DNA of 64,000 nucleotides from Flavobacteriales bacterium (GCA_026196775.1 JAPHUD010000035.1:1-64000); one strand, 5' to 3'; shown: positions 1-8,373, counted from the stretch's first letter. The notes: generated from the letters alone by a model not told the origin. Numbers and translations are program-made.

Positions 1-1
1 A

Positions 2-280
2 AACAACCGTGTGTTTTTAGAAGCTAGCCCTTTTGCTTATGTGCGTGTACACGCTAAAAACGTGAACCCTTTTGATAATAATGATAGGATTAATATAGGA
101 GGGGGTGGGAATTCGATTTATGGAATGAATGTGGATACTGTTGTAATACAGGGACCTTTTAAAGGAACAGGAACTGGGAATTTTGGATGGAATGTTATAA
201 AAAATAATGTATTAACAGATTTTTCTATTCAACTGTACTTTATCGGCAGAGATACCATTAATTATACTATAGAATACTAA
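2..280 (+). CDS. 3' end of an unrecognised gene (cut by window edge)
   Basis: The frame is open from base 2 to the TAA at 278-280, so these 92 codons are most likely the C-terminal end of a gene that starts upstream of the window. A GTG at 11 exists, but nothing marks it as a start. The visible part has no transmembrane segment, coiled coil or T9SS-type tail. It has a Gly-rich turn (GGGGN near the middle) and alternating hydrophobic/polar residues, which look like beta structure and would suit the end of a lipoprotein or secreted beta-sandwich. I do not recognise the family. The 191 bases after it (281-471) hold no gene or clear hairpin. Confidence 0.55.
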   Translation, partial: NNRVFLEASPFAYVRVHAKNVNPFDNNDRINIGGGGNSIYGMNVDTVVIQGPFKGTGTGNFGWNVIKNNVLTDFSIQLYFIGRDTINYTIEY

Positions 281-471
281 TCGCATAAATATGAAAAAAA
301 TATAATTTTCTTACTTGGTATTAGTTTTTAAAACATAAATAATCCAAACAATATGTAATAGAAATTTACATGACTTCCGTATTAGAATACCCAAATTAAA
401 AACCGAATATTCTTAGAAATGTTAAGTGTTATAAATAGCAACTTAATTTTTTTCTTATCTCTTTAAAACTA

Positions 472-1626
472 TTAATCTAAAAGGCTTTCTAAATAATGCT
501 GGTCGATATTAAATTCCTTTTTAATGGTATTAATTTCTTCATCAATCTTATCAACTATAGGTTTTTTGTTTGATTTTGAAGCGACTAACATGATGTTTTT
601 ACGTGTATGTTCATTAGAAATAAATTCAAAAATTTTAGTGTTGTACTGTTGTTTTTCCATGATTAATGCACGCATGGCATCGGTAATCATTTCATATTGT
701 CTTTCTTTAAAAATGCCATGTTTTAACAAAGGATTGGCAATTTCTTTCCCTTTAGAAGCTTGTCTGAGTTGTTTGTGGCAACATGGTGCACAAATTATTA
801 AAGCCGCTTTAGCAGAAACACCTTTAAAAATAGCATCATCTGTAGCTGTATCACAAGCATGAAGGGCAATTAAGATGTCAATTTTATCTTCTTTTAAATC
901 TTGTATCGTACTCTTTTCAAAAGATAATTGCTCAAAGCCACATTTTTCTGCTGCATCGTTACAAAAATCAACCAATTCTTGTCGTATTTCTATGCCTTTA
1001 ATCTCTACATTAAGCTTAAGTTGATTTTTCATAAAATCATACAACGCAAAAGTCAAATATCCTTTACCGGAACCCATATCAACTATGCGAATAGGTTCAT
1101 TAAATTGGTTGTCTTTTAGTAAATTTTCTACTATTTCGAGGTATTTATTAATTTGCTTGAACTTGCCAGCCATTTTAGGAAATACCTGTCCGTTTTCATC
1201 GGAAACACCTAAAATAGTTAAGTATTTACCTAATGCAGCTCTTTTTTTCTTAATCACATCATGTGTTTCGGGCGGTTTGTTTTCAAAACTTGGTGGTAAG
1301 GTTTTTAAACTTCCTTTACCTTTTTTAGAAAACTGAAGCACAATATCCTCTTTAAGCGTAAATAATCGAGCAATTTTAAACTTGTTAGTGAGCAAGTCCA
1401 TTAACTCACCATTAGTTTCTTCTAGACTATAATTCTTAACCTGATCGTTCGTTTGATAATGGTAAGTAAAAGAAAAAACAAGTTCGTTTTTAATGGTAAC
1501 CAAACGAATATAAACATTCAATAATCCATCGCTTTTGTAAGCTGGTTTACTTAAGGTAATTTTTACAAAAGAATTGTTAGCGTAACTTTCAGCAAGTTTT
1601 TCTAAAAAAAGGTTGAGTTCATTCAT
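472..1626 (-). CDS. class I SAM-dependent methyltransferase (Methyltransf_32-like)
   Basis: A 384-residue protein with a Rossmann methyltransferase core in its middle. The SAM-binding motif I reads VDMGSGKGYLTFALYDF, and an acidic loop IEIRQELVDF follows. Further on, IDILIALHACDTATD and the Cys-rich ICAPCCHKQLRQ match the SAM-dependent methyltransferases grouped as Methyltransf_32 (GSTCD-like). The N-terminal 130 or so residues lack that fold and may bind substrate. The substrate is unknown; RNA is a common guess for this group but nothing here proves it. It is a single gene. The start is the ATG at 1626, only four bases after a plausible promoter -7 box, so the mRNA may be almost leaderless. 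Confidence 0.8.
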   Translation of the reverse strand: MNELNLFLEKLAESYANNSFVKITLSKPAYKSDGLLNVYIRLVTIKNELVFSFTYHYQTNDQVKNYSLEETNGELMDLLTNKFKIARLFTLKEDIVLQFSKKGKGSLKTLPPSFENKPPETHDVIKKKRAALGKYLTILGVSDENGQVFPKMAGKFKQINKYLEIVENLLKDNQFNEPIRIVDMGSGKGYLTFALYDFMKNQLKLNVEIKGIEIRQELVDFCNDAAEKCGFEQLSFEKSTIQDLKEDKIDILIALHACDTATDDAIFKGVSAKAALIICAPCCHKQLRQASKGKEIANPLLKHGIFKERQYEMITDAMRALIMEKQQYNTKIFEFISNEHTRKNIMLVASKSNKKPIVDKIDEEINTIKKEFNIDQHYLESLLD

Positions 1627-1630
1627 GGGG

Positions 1631-1659
1631 CGAAGTTAATGCCTTTTTCTTTCTGACAA
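1631..1659 (-). promoter_or_regulatory. promoter of the methyltransferase gene, -7 variant TAnnTTCG
   Basis: Reading the minus strand, TTG (1659-1657), an 18-base spacer and TAACTTCG (1638-1631) match the Bacteroidetes pattern TTG-N17-23-TAnnTTTG except for C in place of T at one position. The start codon follows after four bases, which predicts a leaderless or nearly leaderless mRNA. Confidence 0.45.
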
Positions 1660-1741
1660 TCTTTAAAATGGGCTTTTTTCATTACACCGTTCATTTGTCA
1701 GGGTAAACTCCAACACCGAGAACATGAAGATTTTTTAACTT

Positions 1742-1781
1742 CTAAATACTCAAGGTACTTATAAGTACTCCTAAGTACTTT
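1742..1781. repeat. four degenerate 10-base tandem units (consensus TAAGTACTCC)
   Basis: Four consecutive ten-base units lie between two minus-strand genes, directly after the stop of the T9SS protein gene (1788). The third unit and most of the fourth form an 18-base string, TAAGTACTCCTAAGTACT, that recurs exactly at 19283-19300 in a matching position. Each unit contains the palindrome AGTACT or a near match. Confidence 0.5.
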
Positions 1782-1787
1782 TTTTCC

Positions 1788-3425
1788 CTACTCCAATACT
1801 ATTTTTTCTATTACTTGTTCTTTTTTGGAACTTATTTTTACCAGATAAATACCTTTTGGATGTTTAGATAAATCAACACTTAATCGATTGGAATTTATGA
1901 TTGTTGTAAAAACAACTTGCCCCATTAAATTAATGATTTCAATGTTGCCGCCAACAAAATTATTTAGTTGGGTAATGTTTATGTTGTTAGAGGTAGGGTT
2001 GGGGAAGATACTGAGATTTTTTAGACCGTACAAAGCATCTTTGTCTAAATTATAATCTGCATAAATACTGTCGATTTGAGAGGATGTAATTAAATTATTA
2101 TGTCGATTTAATTTTTTCATATTAAAAGATCCACATGGCGTAATTTCTGCTGTAAAATTTCCATAAGACTGAAAACCATTACCTAAAACAATTGACTGAC
2201 CCGCAAAAAAATCAACTTTAGTGCCATAGTCAACAATAGTTGGGTTATTAACACCTGCCATTATAAAATCATTAACATCCTCTCTAAATCCATTTGGGAA
2301 AGTTATATTATCGAAAATAGCATTTTCTTTACAACAATTTTTTACCCATTTTGTTTTGTAAGGATAGTTGATTACAGGTGTACAAGAACAAGATAGAATA
2401 AATAAAGGTTGGGCTGTCTTATCGATTTTAAATTTACAGTTCTTTATTTCTAAATTGAAATTATATAAGCCTTGAGGTAGTGCATTTCCATTATTATCAT
2501 GACCATTCCATTCAAATGCGTAATCATTGTAGCCTATATCTTTCAGCCCACTAGGGTCATAGGCTTTATAGTTATAAACTTCTAAGCCCCATCTATTAAA
2601 AACAGTAAATTCTACGTTTGAAGCATTTTCTATTAACATAAACCAATTTGCAGCTGAATTTCCAATCATAGCAGTAGCTAAAACATTTGGAGAACCTTGA
2701 ATTTGATAAAAATTAACAGGGTCTTTTGGGGTACAAACATGAGCACATTCTGGAACGGAAAACACGGAGACATTATCTAAATAAATATAACCAACAGAGT
2801 TAAAGGCACCTGTCGTATTTTCTCCTTTTATTACAAACCAGTTGTATTCCTCATCTGTTATTTTAAAAGATTCTGATTCGTAATAATACCAATTACCTGG
2901 TATGTGAGTAGGATTTGTACCACCTGCATTAACAATTACTTTTCCCATAAACTCACTTGATATATTTGGATTAGAGCAATCATTAAGTGCTGTATTAGCA
3001 TCAGCTTTATTTTTAGATAGAAAATAATTTATTTCAGTATTTCTTTCTTTTCGAGGACTCCACCAAAATGAAATTTTTATTATATCCCCTTTTTTTATGG
3101 TTTTTGTTAAATTTACTTGTAACCCTTCGCAGTGACCAAACCCAACATATTTATCTCCTGTCTTTGCCGTCATATAGTTTTTAAATTGACCATTTGTACC
3201 AGGTATATCATAAGTGCCTCGATAATGATTTGGGTCAGAGGAGTACCAATCTGATGTCTCAAAATTTTCCCAATAATATAAAAAAGGGATTTGACTATGA
3301 TCTGTAGGGAAACTGATTGTTCCGTTTTCGAATGAGTTGTTAGGAACAATATTCTGAGAATTAATAAATTCTATGCTAAAGAAAAATAAATAAAAACTTA
3401 AAGCCAATTTGTAATATTTTGTCAT
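1788..3425 (-). CDS. secreted T9SS type A sorting-domain protein with an internal gliding-type domain
   Basis: A 545-residue cell-surface or secreted protein. Residues 1-23 form a signal peptide ending in FINSQ. An N-terminal sandwich (about 24-225; NSFENG, W- and Y-rich, ending LDNVSVF) resembles carbohydrate-binding-like modules common in Bacteroidota surface proteins. Residues 276-280, FNRWG, begin a segment that ends FEWNGHDNNGNALPQGLYNF, the pattern of the gliding-motility C-terminal domain (T9SS type B). A Cys-rich linker (SCSCTP, NCCKE) and an AGQSIVLGNGF strand repeat follow. The last 75 or so residues (LSIFPNPTSNNINI ... GIYLVKI) are a type A sorting domain. It is the third gene of an operon, 10 bases after the barrel gene. 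Ligand and function are unknown. Confidence 0.75.
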   Translation of the reverse strand: MTKYYKLALSFYLFFFSIEFINSQNIVPNNSFENGTISFPTDHSQIPFLYYWENFETSDWYSSDPNHYRGTYDIPGTNGQFKNYMTAKTGDKYVGFGHCEGLQVNLTKTIKKGDIIKISFWWSPRKERNTEINYFLSKNKADANTALNDCSNPNISSEFMGKVIVNAGGTNPTHIPGNWYYYESESFKITDEEYNWFVIKGENTTGAFNSVGYIYLDNVSVFSVPECAHVCTPKDPVNFYQIQGSPNVLATAMIGNSAANWFMLIENASNVEFTVFNRWGLEVYNYKAYDPSGLKDIGYNDYAFEWNGHDNNGNALPQGLYNFNLEIKNCKFKIDKTAQPLFILSCSCTPVINYPYKTKWVKNCCKENAIFDNITFPNGFREDVNDFIMAGVNNPTIVDYGTKVDFFAGQSIVLGNGFQSYGNFTAEITPCGSFNMKKLNRHNNLITSSQIDSIYADYNLDKDALYGLKNLSIFPNPTSNNINITQLNNFVGGNIEIINLMGQVVFTTIINSNRLSVDLSKHPKGIYLVKISSKKEQVIEKIVLE

Positions 3426-3435
3426 TTTAATTTAT

Positions 3436-4194
3436 TTATAATGTGTAAAATAATTTGATTTGAACACCATAAGAATAGGGATATTCTTTCATCTTACTAT
3501 CAGTAAAGGATGTAAAAGAATATTCAAAATTTGGAGTTAATCGTAAATCTATTTTTTCATTTACAGAATACTTTAATCCTAAACCAACTATAGCAGAAAA
3601 ATTAATTGTATTATATAAGTCCCATTTATTTTTTCCTGATTTTACAATATCAATAGAACCATCTTGAAGTAACCACTCATAAGTCGATTCCTTATATAAA
3701 AGGAAATTAGTTGATATACCGCCTAAACCATAAACACTAATTTTTTTATCTATAAAAGTTACATTAAATGTTGTAGGTATTTTTATAAACGCATATTCTA
3801 CAATAAGTTTTTCCGTTGTTGGTAAATTAGAATAATTGACCGTAAACCCTTTTCTTGGGTCACTTAAATTACTAAATAACAACTCTTGTTCTTTCGTTTG
3901 ATATCCCATGATAGAATAAGTAACTCCTGTTTCAATGAACATTTTGTCCTTAAAGTTAAGGATGAAATTAATACCTAAAGAGTTATTAAGTAAAGATTTT
4001 TCTCTCTTGTTTCTACTATCAATTATATTGTCAAAATTTTCATTTTTAGAATCATTTTTTAAAACTCTGAAAGTATTATTTATAGAGTAATTTATTCCTA
4101 TTTGATATTTATCATTATGAGATAGAGAAACACTTTGCCCCAATAAGGACAAACTCGAAATAAAAATAAATAAATATGTTATTATCTTTATCAT
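3436..4194 (-). CDS. outer-membrane beta-barrel protein (PorT-like)
   Basis: A 252-residue protein with a signal peptide (about 1-19, ending SLLGQ) followed by alternating amphipathic strands. These include MFIETGVTYSIMGYQ, ISVYGLGGISTNFLLY and a final YSYGVQIKLFYTL ending in an aromatic-rich strand, as in eight- to ten-stranded Bacteroidota barrels of the PorT/OMP_b-brl_2 type. Its ATG overlaps the stop of the upstream gene as TAATG, so translation is probably coupled. Its partners are the GIGT-type protein upstream and the T9SS cargo downstream. It may anchor or help display one of them, but that is inference. No substrate can be read from the sequence. Confidence 0.7.
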   Translation of the reverse strand: MIKIITYLFIFISSLSLLGQSVSLSHNDKYQIGINYSINNTFRVLKNDSKNENFDNIIDSRNKREKSLLNNSLGINFILNFKDKMFIETGVTYSIMGYQTKEQELLFSNLSDPRKGFTVNYSNLPTTEKLIVEYAFIKIPTTFNVTFIDKKISVYGLGGISTNFLLYKESTYEWLLQDGSIDIVKSGKNKWDLYNTINFSAIVGLGLKYSVNEKIDLRLTPNFEYSFTSFTDSKMKEYPYSYGVQIKLFYTL

Positions 4195-5348
4195 TATTTT
4201 AATTCTTCTAATTTTTTAATCCTTTTATCTTGTTCTAAAATATAAAGTGTCAACTCTTCAATTTTCTCTACTAATAGTCTATTTATCTCCCCAATATCTG
4301 CACCGTTTTTTTCAACTTCTTTTGCAGTAGGCATATTGGGTAAGTGTTTATTTTCTTTGATGTATTTTTCTAACTCATTTAATGGCATAAGTTTATAAGT
4401 AGATTCAAAAACATAATCAGGAAAAGGTGTTTCTTGTACAATAACTTTGGTCGCGTAAGTTGTTCCATCACTCATTACTCTAAAAACATCTTCATTGTTT
4501 ACTATATTAGTAACAAAAAATGATTTATTATTTTGAGAAATATCACTTCTCACATTAATAGATCCATCCCCCATTACCACAAATACATCTTGGTTAGTAG
4601 TAGCATCTGTTACCGAATAAGCAATAGTATTAGGGTTATTTATCACATTTTTAAAACCATACTTTACATTAGGCCAATTTTGTGGGTGGTTGGTGTTTAA
4701 GTAAATCCCTGCTGTTGTTCCTACTGAATTATTTACATGCAGTTGATATTGGTTAGTAGGTAAGGAATTTATTCCAAAATAAGAAGTGAAATAACCTGTA
4801 CCTCTTACATCTAACGTTGCATTTGGGTTGTCAGTTCCGATTCCTACCTTTGCGGAGCATGGTGTTCCTGTAAACAAAATACCTGAAGTGGCACTCCAAA
4901 TAGGTGTTGGCAAAGGTGCATTAGGTATTGTTATACATGGTTGGGGTAAACTATATATAGCTGTCAATAACCCACTTTTATCCAAACTGGTTAATTTACC
5001 TTGATTGTTTACAGTTACTAAATTTACTTCACCTGGTGGCAGTGGAGTGATGGGTTTAAGTGGTTCTACCACTACATCTCCCATAAAATGAGAAGAAGTA
5101 TCAGGTTGAATCTCTAAAGCTACCACATTATTACTTTTAAAAACTACTTTCTGGTTGTTGATAGTGCCGATAAAATCTGAATTTGAAGCCTGATTACCGT
5201 TTAGTTTCCATTGAATAGGATTGTTGGCATTACCGTTGCCATTTCCTCCTCCATTACCATTATTATTGCCATTTTGTGCAAAAGCTATGGTGCTAAAAGT
5301 TAGCATGGCAATAGAGCAAATTAAAGATTTACAAATAAGTGTTCTCAT
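4194..5348 (-). CDS. secreted fibre-like protein with GIGT motif and C-terminal coiled coil
   Basis: A 384-residue protein with a signal peptide (1-24, ending TIAFAQ), then a Gly/Asn-only tract (NGNNNGNGGGNGNG) and beta-rich segments. [17 protein letters not shown] near residue 167 is the GIGT motif found in many Bacteroidota secreted proteins related to phage tail-fibre sequences. Two similar segments follow ([28 protein letters not shown]). The C-terminus ([20 protein letters not shown], then [20 protein letters not shown]) ends in a heptad coiled coil, which suggests a trimer. First gene of the three-gene surface operon. It has no T9SS tail, so its route beyond the periplasm is unclear. 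The function is unknown; adhesion or structure is plausible. Confidence 0.7.
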   Translation of the reverse strand: MRTLICKSLICSIAMLTFSTIAFAQNGNNNGNGGGNGNGNANNPIQWKLNGNQASNSDFIGTINNQKVVFKSNNVVALEIQPDTSSHFMGDVVVEPLKPITPLPPGEVNLVTVNNQGKLTSLDKSGLLTAIYSLPQPCITIPNAPLPTPIWSATSGILFTGTPCSAKVGIGTDNPNATLDVRGTGYFTSYFGINSLPTNQYQLHVNNSVGTTAGIYLNTNHPQNWPNVKYGFKNVINNPNTIAYSVTDATTNQDVFVVMGDGSINVRSDISQNNKSFFVTNIVNNEDVFRVMSDGTTYATKVIVQETPFPDYVFESTYKLMPLNELEKYIKENKHLPNMPTAKEVEKNGADIGEINRLLVEKIEELTLYILEQDKRIKKLEELK

Positions 5349-5688
5349 AGTTCTTTGAATTATAATTTGTTAGCTAAATACCTAAATAAATATGAAACAA
5401 AACATGATTGGCATCGTATAATTGTGATAATTTTTCAAGTTTTAAGTTAGCTAAGCTAAAACAAAAAACAACAAATCCAAAAATTTTTTATTGAAAAACA
5501 ACGTTTTACGTATTTATACTGAGGTGTTATAAGTAAAAATACTTAGTTGTGTTTGTATTAAATAAAAAAGGGGGTTGCTAGCTTACTAAAACTTTTCACC
5601 ACCCTTTATCGTAAGTAATTCCAGCTTGTATATAATAAAATGGCATCAATTTTGTTTTTAAGGTAACCGAACTAAAACTTTTTATGTT
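5349..5688. other. 340-base divergent intergenic region
   Basis: It separates the minus-strand surface operon from the plus-strand DUF3108 gene. I see no open frame of note, no tRNA and no hairpin with a U-tract. It contains a short inverted repeat (5447-5459, TTAGCT-A-AGCTAA), an A-rich stretch, and a weak promoter match for the right-hand gene at 5626-5654. I could not pick a convincing promoter for the left-hand operon. Confidence 0.6.
5626..5654 (+). promoter_or_regulatory. weak promoter candidate for the DUF3108 gene
   Basis: TTG at 5626-5628, an 18-base spacer and CAATTTTG at 5647-5654 (one mismatch to TAnnTTTG), about 35 bases before the ATG at 5689. Confidence 0.3.
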
Positions 5689-6525
5689 ATGAAAAATTTA
5701 AGAACCACAAAAATAGGATTAGGAATAGTTGCTGCTACGTTGGTATTGTCTTTTTCAGCGTACCAACAAAACGACCTTCCTACCATAAATAACGATGGTA
5801 ATAGTAAACTAAGAACCGTTGACCATAAAGCTTTTAAAGATGGCGAAAAACTAGAGTTTAGATTACACTACGGATTTGTAAATGCCGGAACAGCCAAAAT
5901 TGAAGTGAACAAGTTAGATAAAAAAATTGCCAATAGAGAAATCTATCACATTGTTGGTACAGGTAAAACGGTAGGAGCTTTCGATTGGGTTTTTAAAGTA
6001 AGAGACCGTTATGAAACTTTTTTGGATGTTGAAGGCGTATTCCCTTGGATGTTTGTTAGAGACATTAACGAAGGTGGGTATAAGAAAAAACAACGATATC
6101 AATTTGCACAAACTAAAAAAATGGTAGAAACCCATAAAGGAGAAGTTTATGAAACTCCTGAAGGAATTCAAGATATGCTTTCTTCTTTCTTTTATGCCAG
6201 AACACTAGATTATAGTAAAGCAAAAAAAGGCGAGGTTTTTACCATCTGGACTTTTGTAGATGAAGAAGTTTGGCCATTAAAAATTAGATACATGGGAGAA
6301 GATAAAGTTAAAGTTGGAAAGACTTACTACAATGCACTTAAATTCCACCCGGTAACACAAAAAGGTAGAATATTCGATAAAGAAGAAGATGTAAGTTTTT
6401 GGGTATCTAATGACGGAAATAAAATTCCATTAATGATAGAGGCAAAAATTTTAATTGGAGCAGTAAAAGCAGAATTAACCAATGCCGAAGGATTAGCTCA
6501 CCCATTAGCAATTACAAAAAAGTAA
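5689..6525 (+). CDS. DUF3108 domain-containing envelope protein
   Basis: A 278-residue protein. An N-terminal hydrophobic stretch (residues 9-24, GLGIVAATLVLSFSAY) is a signal peptide or anchor. The rest is a DUF3108 domain, recognised by the opening KDGEKLEFRLHYGFVNAGTA, the segment FDWVFKVRDRYETFLD and the closing strands VSFWVSNDGNKIPLMIEAKI. DUF3108 proteins are periplasmic or outer-membrane-associated beta-sandwich proteins that recall lipoprotein-carrier folds; no activity is established. The gene stands alone before a strong hairpin terminator. It precedes an M23 peptidase, which hints at an envelope role, but that is inference. Confidence 0.85.
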   Translation: MKNLRTTKIGLGIVAATLVLSFSAYQQNDLPTINNDGNSKLRTVDHKAFKDGEKLEFRLHYGFVNAGTAKIEVNKLDKKIANREIYHIVGTGKTVGAFDWVFKVRDRYETFLDVEGVFPWMFVRDINEGGYKKKQRYQFAQTKKMVETHKGEVYETPEGIQDMLSSFFYARTLDYSKAKKGEVFTIWTFVDEEVWPLKIRYMGEDKVKVGKTYYNALKFHPVTQKGRIFDKEEDVSFWVSNDGNKIPLMIEAKILIGAVKAELTNAEGLAHPLAITKK

Positions 6526-6560
6526 ATACTTCAACATTAATTTGTTTAAAACAGGTAAAC

Positions 6561-6594
6561 AAATACCATTGAGATTCGTATCTTAATGGTATTT
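6561..6594 (+). terminator. intrinsic terminator after the DUF3108 gene
   Basis: A 15-base-pair stem (6561-6575 with 6580-6594, one G-U pair) closes a TCGT loop and runs into TTTGTTT. It lies 36 bases after the stop codon. Its right arm also contains the -7 box of the next promoter. Confidence 0.75.
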
Positions 6595-6597
6595 TTG
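6569..6597 (+). promoter_or_regulatory. promoter of the M23 peptidase gene, inside the terminator hairpin
   Basis: TTG (6569-6571), an 18-base spacer and TATTTTTG (6590-6597) fit TTG-N17-23-TAnnTTTG. The ATG is at 6606, so transcription would start at or just before the start codon. Confidence 0.45.
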
Positions 6598-6605
6598 TTT
6601 GCAAT

Positions 6606-7847
6606 ATGAAGAGGATTTTACCCATACTTATTATAGTTGTAGCTGCTGTTGGCTTGTTTTTTACTCAATATCAAGGAAATAAAAGCGATATTGATGAAGA
6701 AGAAATAGCACAAATTATTGAAGAAGAAAAACAAGAACCGATTGTTGAGTATGGTTTTGAAATAGATTCTTTTGCTGTTTATAAAGATGTCATCCAACCC
6801 AACCAATTTTTAGCCAATATTCTTCTAAAATACCATATTCCTTACACTGATATTGATATGTTGGCAAAAATGTCAAGAGATATTTTTGATGTAAGAAAGA
6901 TTGCCTCCGGTAAAAAATACACCATACTTTGCAGCAAAGATTCTTTGGGCAAAGCTCAATGTTTTATTTATGAACCCAACGAAACAGAGTATGTTGTTTT
7001 TGATATGCGAGATTCTATTTCCATTTATAGAGGACAAAAAGAAGTTACCACTAAAATAAAACAAATTGAAGGCACTATTAACTCGTCTTTATACCAAACA
7101 TTAGTAGAACAAGAAGCAAGTCCTATTTTAGCCATAGAAATGGCAAATGTTTACGCATGGACAATAGATTTTTATAGCATACAAAAAGGAGATCATTTTA
7201 ATGTAGTGTATGAAGAACGATATGTAGATGATAAATTTATTGGAATAGGAAAAGTATTGGCAGCTAATTTTAACCATTACGGAAGAGATTATTACGCTTA
7301 CCGATTTAAACAAGATGGCATCACCAATTATTTTGATGCTGACGGAAATAGTTTAAAAAGAGCCTTTTTAAAATCTCCATTAGAGTACGGCAGGTTAACT
7401 TCAGGTTTTACTATGCGAAGGTTTCACCCTGTACAAAAAGTTAACAAACCACACTTAGGAACAGATTATGCTGCTCCAACAGGAACTCCTATTTTAGCAA
7501 CAGGCGATGGTGTAGTTGTAGAGTCTGCCTATAAAAAATACAATGGTAATTATGTAAAAATCAAACACAACAGCACTTATACTACACAATACTTGCACAT
7601 GAGTAAAAGAAATGCAAAAACTGGTCAAAGAGTTAAACAAGGAGAAGTTATTGGTTATGTTGGCAGCACAGGTTTAGCAACAGGTCCACATGTTTGCTAT
7701 AGATTTTGGAAACATGGTAGCCAGGTAAATCATTTAAAAGAAGAAACACCACCAGCCGACCCGGTTAAAAAAGAGTATCTGCAAAAATTTACTCAGCTTA
7801 AAGATAGTCTAAACCAGAAATTGGTTAAAAAAGACGTGGTTAGTTAA
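6606..7847 (+). CDS. M23-family peptidase with a Cys in place of a zinc-ligand His
   Basis: A 413-residue membrane-anchored or periplasmic protein. Residues 4-20 are hydrophobic (signal anchor), then comes an acidic stretch (DIDEEEIAQIIEEEKQE), a domain of about 230 residues, and a C-terminal LytM/M23 fold. Such enzymes cut peptide bridges in peptidoglycan. The HxxxD pair is H283/D287 (HLGTD) and the catalytic His is H331 (YLHMS). The usual GPHLHxE motif reads GPHVCYRFW: H362 stays, but the zinc ligand two residues later is C364. Cys can bind zinc, and I recall similar GPHVC forms in other Flavobacteriia, so this is probably a conserved subfamily rather than decay. Whether it is active is open. 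Transcribed alone. Confidence 0.85.
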   Translation: MKRILPILIIVVAAVGLFFTQYQGNKSDIDEEEIAQIIEEEKQEPIVEYGFEIDSFAVYKDVIQPNQFLANILLKYHIPYTDIDMLAKMSRDIFDVRKIASGKKYTILCSKDSLGKAQCFIYEPNETEYVVFDMRDSISIYRGQKEVTTKIKQIEGTINSSLYQTLVEQEASPILAIEMANVYAWTIDFYSIQKGDHFNVVYEERYVDDKFIGIGKVLAANFNHYGRDYYAYRFKQDGITNYFDADGNSLKRAFLKSPLEYGRLTSGFTMRRFHPVQKVNKPHLGTDYAAPTGTPILATGDGVVVESAYKKYNGNYVKIKHNSTYTTQYLHMSKRNAKTGQRVKQGEVIGYVGSTGLATGPHVCYRFWKHGSQVNHLKEETPPADPVKKEYLQKFTQLKDSLNQKLVKKDVVS

Positions 7848-7853
7848 GTTAAG

Positions 7854-8246
7854 TTATGCCGAGCAAACAACTTCAACTTTAATCCTATCTGGATCTTCAA
7901 AAAAAACAGCATAATAATCTTCCACATGAGGATGTTTATCAGCATATAAAATAGTAACATCTTTTTCTTTCAGTTCTGCTGTTAATTTATCTACAAATGC
8001 TTTTGAATCGCAATGAAAAGCCAAGTGATTTAGGCCTGTCCTTTTTCTATGATAAGCAATATCTAAATAATTATCTTCTGTTTGAACAAAAACGACATAG
8101 GTATCTTTAAGTTTAAAACTCACACCACGTTGCCATTCCTGAAATTTTGTATAAGAAAATTTTGAGGTTAGCAACCACTCCCAAAAAAGCTTCGTTTTTT
8201 CTAAATCTGACACATAAATTTCTATGTGATGAATTGTTCCGTTCAT
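7854..8246 (-). CDS. VOC family (glyoxalase/dioxygenase fold) protein
   Basis: A 130-residue single VOC domain. It begins MNGTIHHIEIYVSDLEKTKL and shows the second half-module as GLNHLAFHCDSKAFVDKL, ending YAVFFEDPDRIKVEVV. The usual metal positions can be seen: His in IHHIEIYV, His in LNHLAFHC and Glu in IKVEVV. VOC proteins span glyoxalase I, dioxygenases and antibiotic-binding proteins; nothing here fixes the substrate. I chose the ATG at 8246. A GTG at 8267 would add seven residues outside the family's usual start. Its 3' end lies six bases from the convergent peptidase gene. Confidence 0.8.
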   Translation of the reverse strand: MNGTIHHIEIYVSDLEKTKLFWEWLLTSKFSYTKFQEWQRGVSFKLKDTYVVFVQTEDNYLDIAYHRKRTGLNHLAFHCDSKAFVDKLTAELKEKDVTILYADKHPHVEDYYAVFFEDPDRIKVEVVCSA

Positions 8247-8373
8247 GTTTCTATTAATTTGTACCACTAAAGTAGGAAGTTTTAAACGAAACTTATCAAT
8301 TCTTAATATCTTTCAAAATATTTTGCTTTAAGAATAAGTTAAATTGGTTAATTTTACTACTTAATTATTTGGC

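Noticed and set aside
5447-5459. Inverted repeat TTAGCT-A-AGCTAA as an operator
   Set aside because: It is short, AT-rich and not placed near a credible promoter, so I list it only within the intergenic region.
8247-8267. GTG start for the VOC protein
   Set aside because: The seven extra residues lie outside the VOC domain and an ATG follows directly.
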